This document shows, one piece after another, positions 62,669 through 64,000 of a stretch of 64,000 bases of DNA (position 1 is its first letter; each line of letters begins with the position of its first letter). The stretch is taken from contig NZ_CP017267.1 of assembly GCF_001870205.1 (NCBI RefSeq), forward strand, positions 1,600,501 through 1,664,500. The letters run 5' to 3'. Under the pieces are notes generated by a model. The model worked only from the letters and a program-made list of their open reading frames with translations, made no database searches and was not told the origin of the DNA. A program made the position numbers and the translations under genes. Source of the stretch: Vagococcus teuberi. GTDB lineage: Bacteria; Bacillota; Bacilli; Lactobacillales; Vagococcaceae.

Positions 62669-64000
62669 TTATTCATTCTTCTCCCTGTCAAAAATATGCT
62701 TACTCGACTCAAAATAGTGTCTTTCTAAAAATCGTGATAATGCTTGATACGCTTTTAAGCGTAGTAATATCTCTTTTTCCATAATAACATAATTTTTTGA
62801 TAGTAATGGCATCTTGACCAAGTTTTCTAAATCTTTATAAAAATCTACTGACTCTGATACATAAAAATCACACCACGATAGTTCAATTTTACTCAATGTA
62901 TTAGACTGCATAATATTTGCTTGATACCATCTATACTCTAAAAATTTGAGTGACAAACGATATTCTCGATATTCTTCAATGGGTACTTTAGCATCTTCCA
63001 CGTCTGCATCATCTGCTTTTTGAAATAAATTTAATACACCTTGGTCATTATAATGTTTTTTAGATTTCTTATTAGTTTGTCTTTCTTTGGGTCTATCATT
63101 AACATTGGTGTCATTCTTCTCTAAAACTTCTAACTGTTCATTAAAAAAAGAACGCTCAATAAACTGTTCTAAATATACGACTCGATCGCTTAATCGATTA
63201 ACTTCTTTTAATATACGACTCATTTCACTCTGATAATAGGAGTTTTCCTCACTTAACTTTTCATTTAACTCTCTTAAATGTGTCACGTCACTGATTAAAT
63301 TTGATTGGTTGGTCTCTGAACGATTTCGTTCTTCCTCTAACAATGATTCTGTTTCTTGGCTCTTTTCAATCCATTCTTTTAATTTCTTTTCCAATTCCCA
63401 ATAAGATTGTTTTTGCTCTTCTAGCCTGTCTATAATGTTCTCTTTTTCTACTAATAATTTATCTAACTCATTTTTCACAGAATCTTTTTCTAGTCTTAAA
63501 GCTTGCATTAAGGCTTGTTGTTCACCCTTTTCCATTGTTAACTCATCAATGGTTGATTGCATTTTAAATTCAGTAGTTGATGCAATAACTAATTGTTGTT
63601 CTTGATAAGTGATTGTCGCTTCAAATTCTCTTACGTCATTTTGTAACTGCTCGAAAACTCTTATTTTTTCAGATTGTTCTTGTTCTAATGATTCTTTTAA
63701 TTGTTGAACTTCACTTTCTGTATGAATCAAATGCTCTTTTATTGTTGCCAACTCTTTAGACTGTTCTTGTTCTTTTACGCTCAATACATTTTTTGTCTCA
63801 GTCATTTGTTCTAAAGAGGAACTAAGAACTGCATTATTATGCTCTAACTCACTAATTAATTTGTTAGCTTGATCTAATTTTTGAGATAACTCTTTACATT
63901 TTTCTCTGTATTCAATACTTTGATGTCCATTATTTTCTACTTTATCCTTTAAAATATGCTGTTTTTGAAGGTTTAAATAATCATCCGTTTGAATTCTATC
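62669..64000 (-). CDS. Long coiled-coil protein, 3' part (runs off the window)
   Basis: The minus-strand frame is open from 62669 to the window edge, so at least 443 residues are visible and the start lies outside. Heptad-rich, Glu/Lys/Leu-rich coiled coil for ~300 residues (ELATIKEHLIHTESEVQQLKESLEQEQ...), then a basic linker (KERQTNKKSKKHY) and a compact C-terminal region (YREYRLSLKFLEYRWYQANIMQSNTLSKIE, then LERHYFESSKHIFDREKNE). No known domain or membrane helix is visible. It ends two bases before the tex start and is likely cotranscribed. Unknown function; could be structural or a scaffold. Confidence 0.75.
   Translation of the reverse strand, partial: DRIQTDDYLNLQKQHILKDKVENNGHQSIEYREKCKELSQKLDQANKLISELEHNNAVLSSSLEQMTETKNVLSVKEQEQSKELATIKEHLIHTESEVQQLKESLEQEQSEKIRVFEQLQNDVREFEATITYQEQQLVIASTTEFKMQSTIDELTMEKGEQQALMQALRLEKDSVKNELDKLLVEKENIIDRLEEQKQSYWELEKKLKEWIEKSQETESLLEEERNRSETNQSNLISDVTHLRELNEKLSEENSYYQSEMSRILKEVNRLSDRVVYLEQFIERSFFNEQLEVLEKNDTNVNDRPKERQTNKKSKKHYNDQGVLNLFQKADDADVEDAKVPIEEYREYRLSLKFLEYRWYQANIMQSNTLSKIELSWCDFYVSESVDFYKDLENLVKMPLLSKNYVIMEKEILLRLKAYQALSRFLERHYFESSKHIFDREKNE

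Noticed and set aside
1-64000. CRISPR array, toxin-antitoxin or restriction system
   Set aside because: No regularly spaced repeats with unique spacers, no Cas proteins, no methyltransferase and no paired toxin-antitoxin genes were recognised.

Overview
The window looks like a chromosomal segment of a low-GC Firmicute of the order Lactobacillales, most plausibly Enterococcaceae close to Vagococcus or Enterococcus. The support is the AT-rich sequence, strong AGGAGG-type ribosome sites, frequent GTG starts, the ezrA-cysteine desulfurase-thiI order, tagO/TagGH teichoic acid genes, a tRNA-Leu(AAG) and ISL3, IS1182 and IS30 family elements. The assignment is inferred from gene content; no marker gene such as 16S rRNA is present.

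Layout. 1-1165: an IS1182-family element cut by the window edge, inserted into an older ISL3-family copy. 1297-8666: housekeeping genes, mostly on the minus strand (tagD, CNNM-type transporter, AI-2E family exporter, DUF402 phosphatase, mutY, recX). 7890-10749: a possible competence/lysis module, with a ComK-like protein divergent from a small sigma factor, then DUF1659, DUF2922 and GH25 lysozyme genes. 10810-12333: a complete ISL3 element with a duplicated left end. 12336-29523: an 18-gene minus-strand capsule or wall-polysaccharide locus, comprising a Wzd/Wze/Wzh control module, a UDP-sugar dehydratase, an initiating sugar transferase, glycosyltransferases, Wzy, Wzx, rmlACBD, ugd and mnaA. 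29612-40682: a glycerol-phosphate teichoic acid locus with two TagF-like enzymes (one a 1171-residue fusion), TagG/TagH, TagA, TagB, an LCP ligase and a divergent tagO. 40700-49615: yihY-like gene, map, flavodoxin, TetR regulator, M29 aminopeptidase, thiI, cysteine desulfurase and ezrA. 50020-55700: a peptide ABC transporter operon with two frameshifts. 55752-56577: an eroded IS30 transposase. 56578-58798: metNIQ. 59005-64000: DUF72, tRNA-Leu, sprT-like gene, tex and the 3' part of a coiled-coil gene.

How it works together. The teichoic acid and capsule loci share an undecaprenyl-phosphate-based logic. TagO, TagA, TagB and TagF build a linkage unit and a glycerol-phosphate chain from CDP-glycerol (TagD), TagGH exports it and the LCP protein attaches it to peptidoglycan. 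The adjacent locus makes dTDP-rhamnose and UDP-glucuronate, assembles a repeat unit, flips it (Wzx) and polymerises it (Wzy) under Wzd/Wze/Wzh control. Wze is frameshifted by a 4-bp tandem duplication, so capsule length control may be altered in this isolate.

Most notable signals: (1) all three ISL3-family insertions (full, truncated, and a 202-bp internally deleted copy) lie in the T-tract of an intrinsic terminator, two with exact 8-bp target duplications; (2) a TagF-GT4 fusion with about 360 residues of SH3/GW-like repeats between the two GT4 lobes; (3) the ComK-like/sigma/lysozyme module; (4) frameshifts in wze and in two genes of the peptide transporter; (5) a probable ATT start codon for rmlA. 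No CRISPR array, rRNA or classical defence system was seen.
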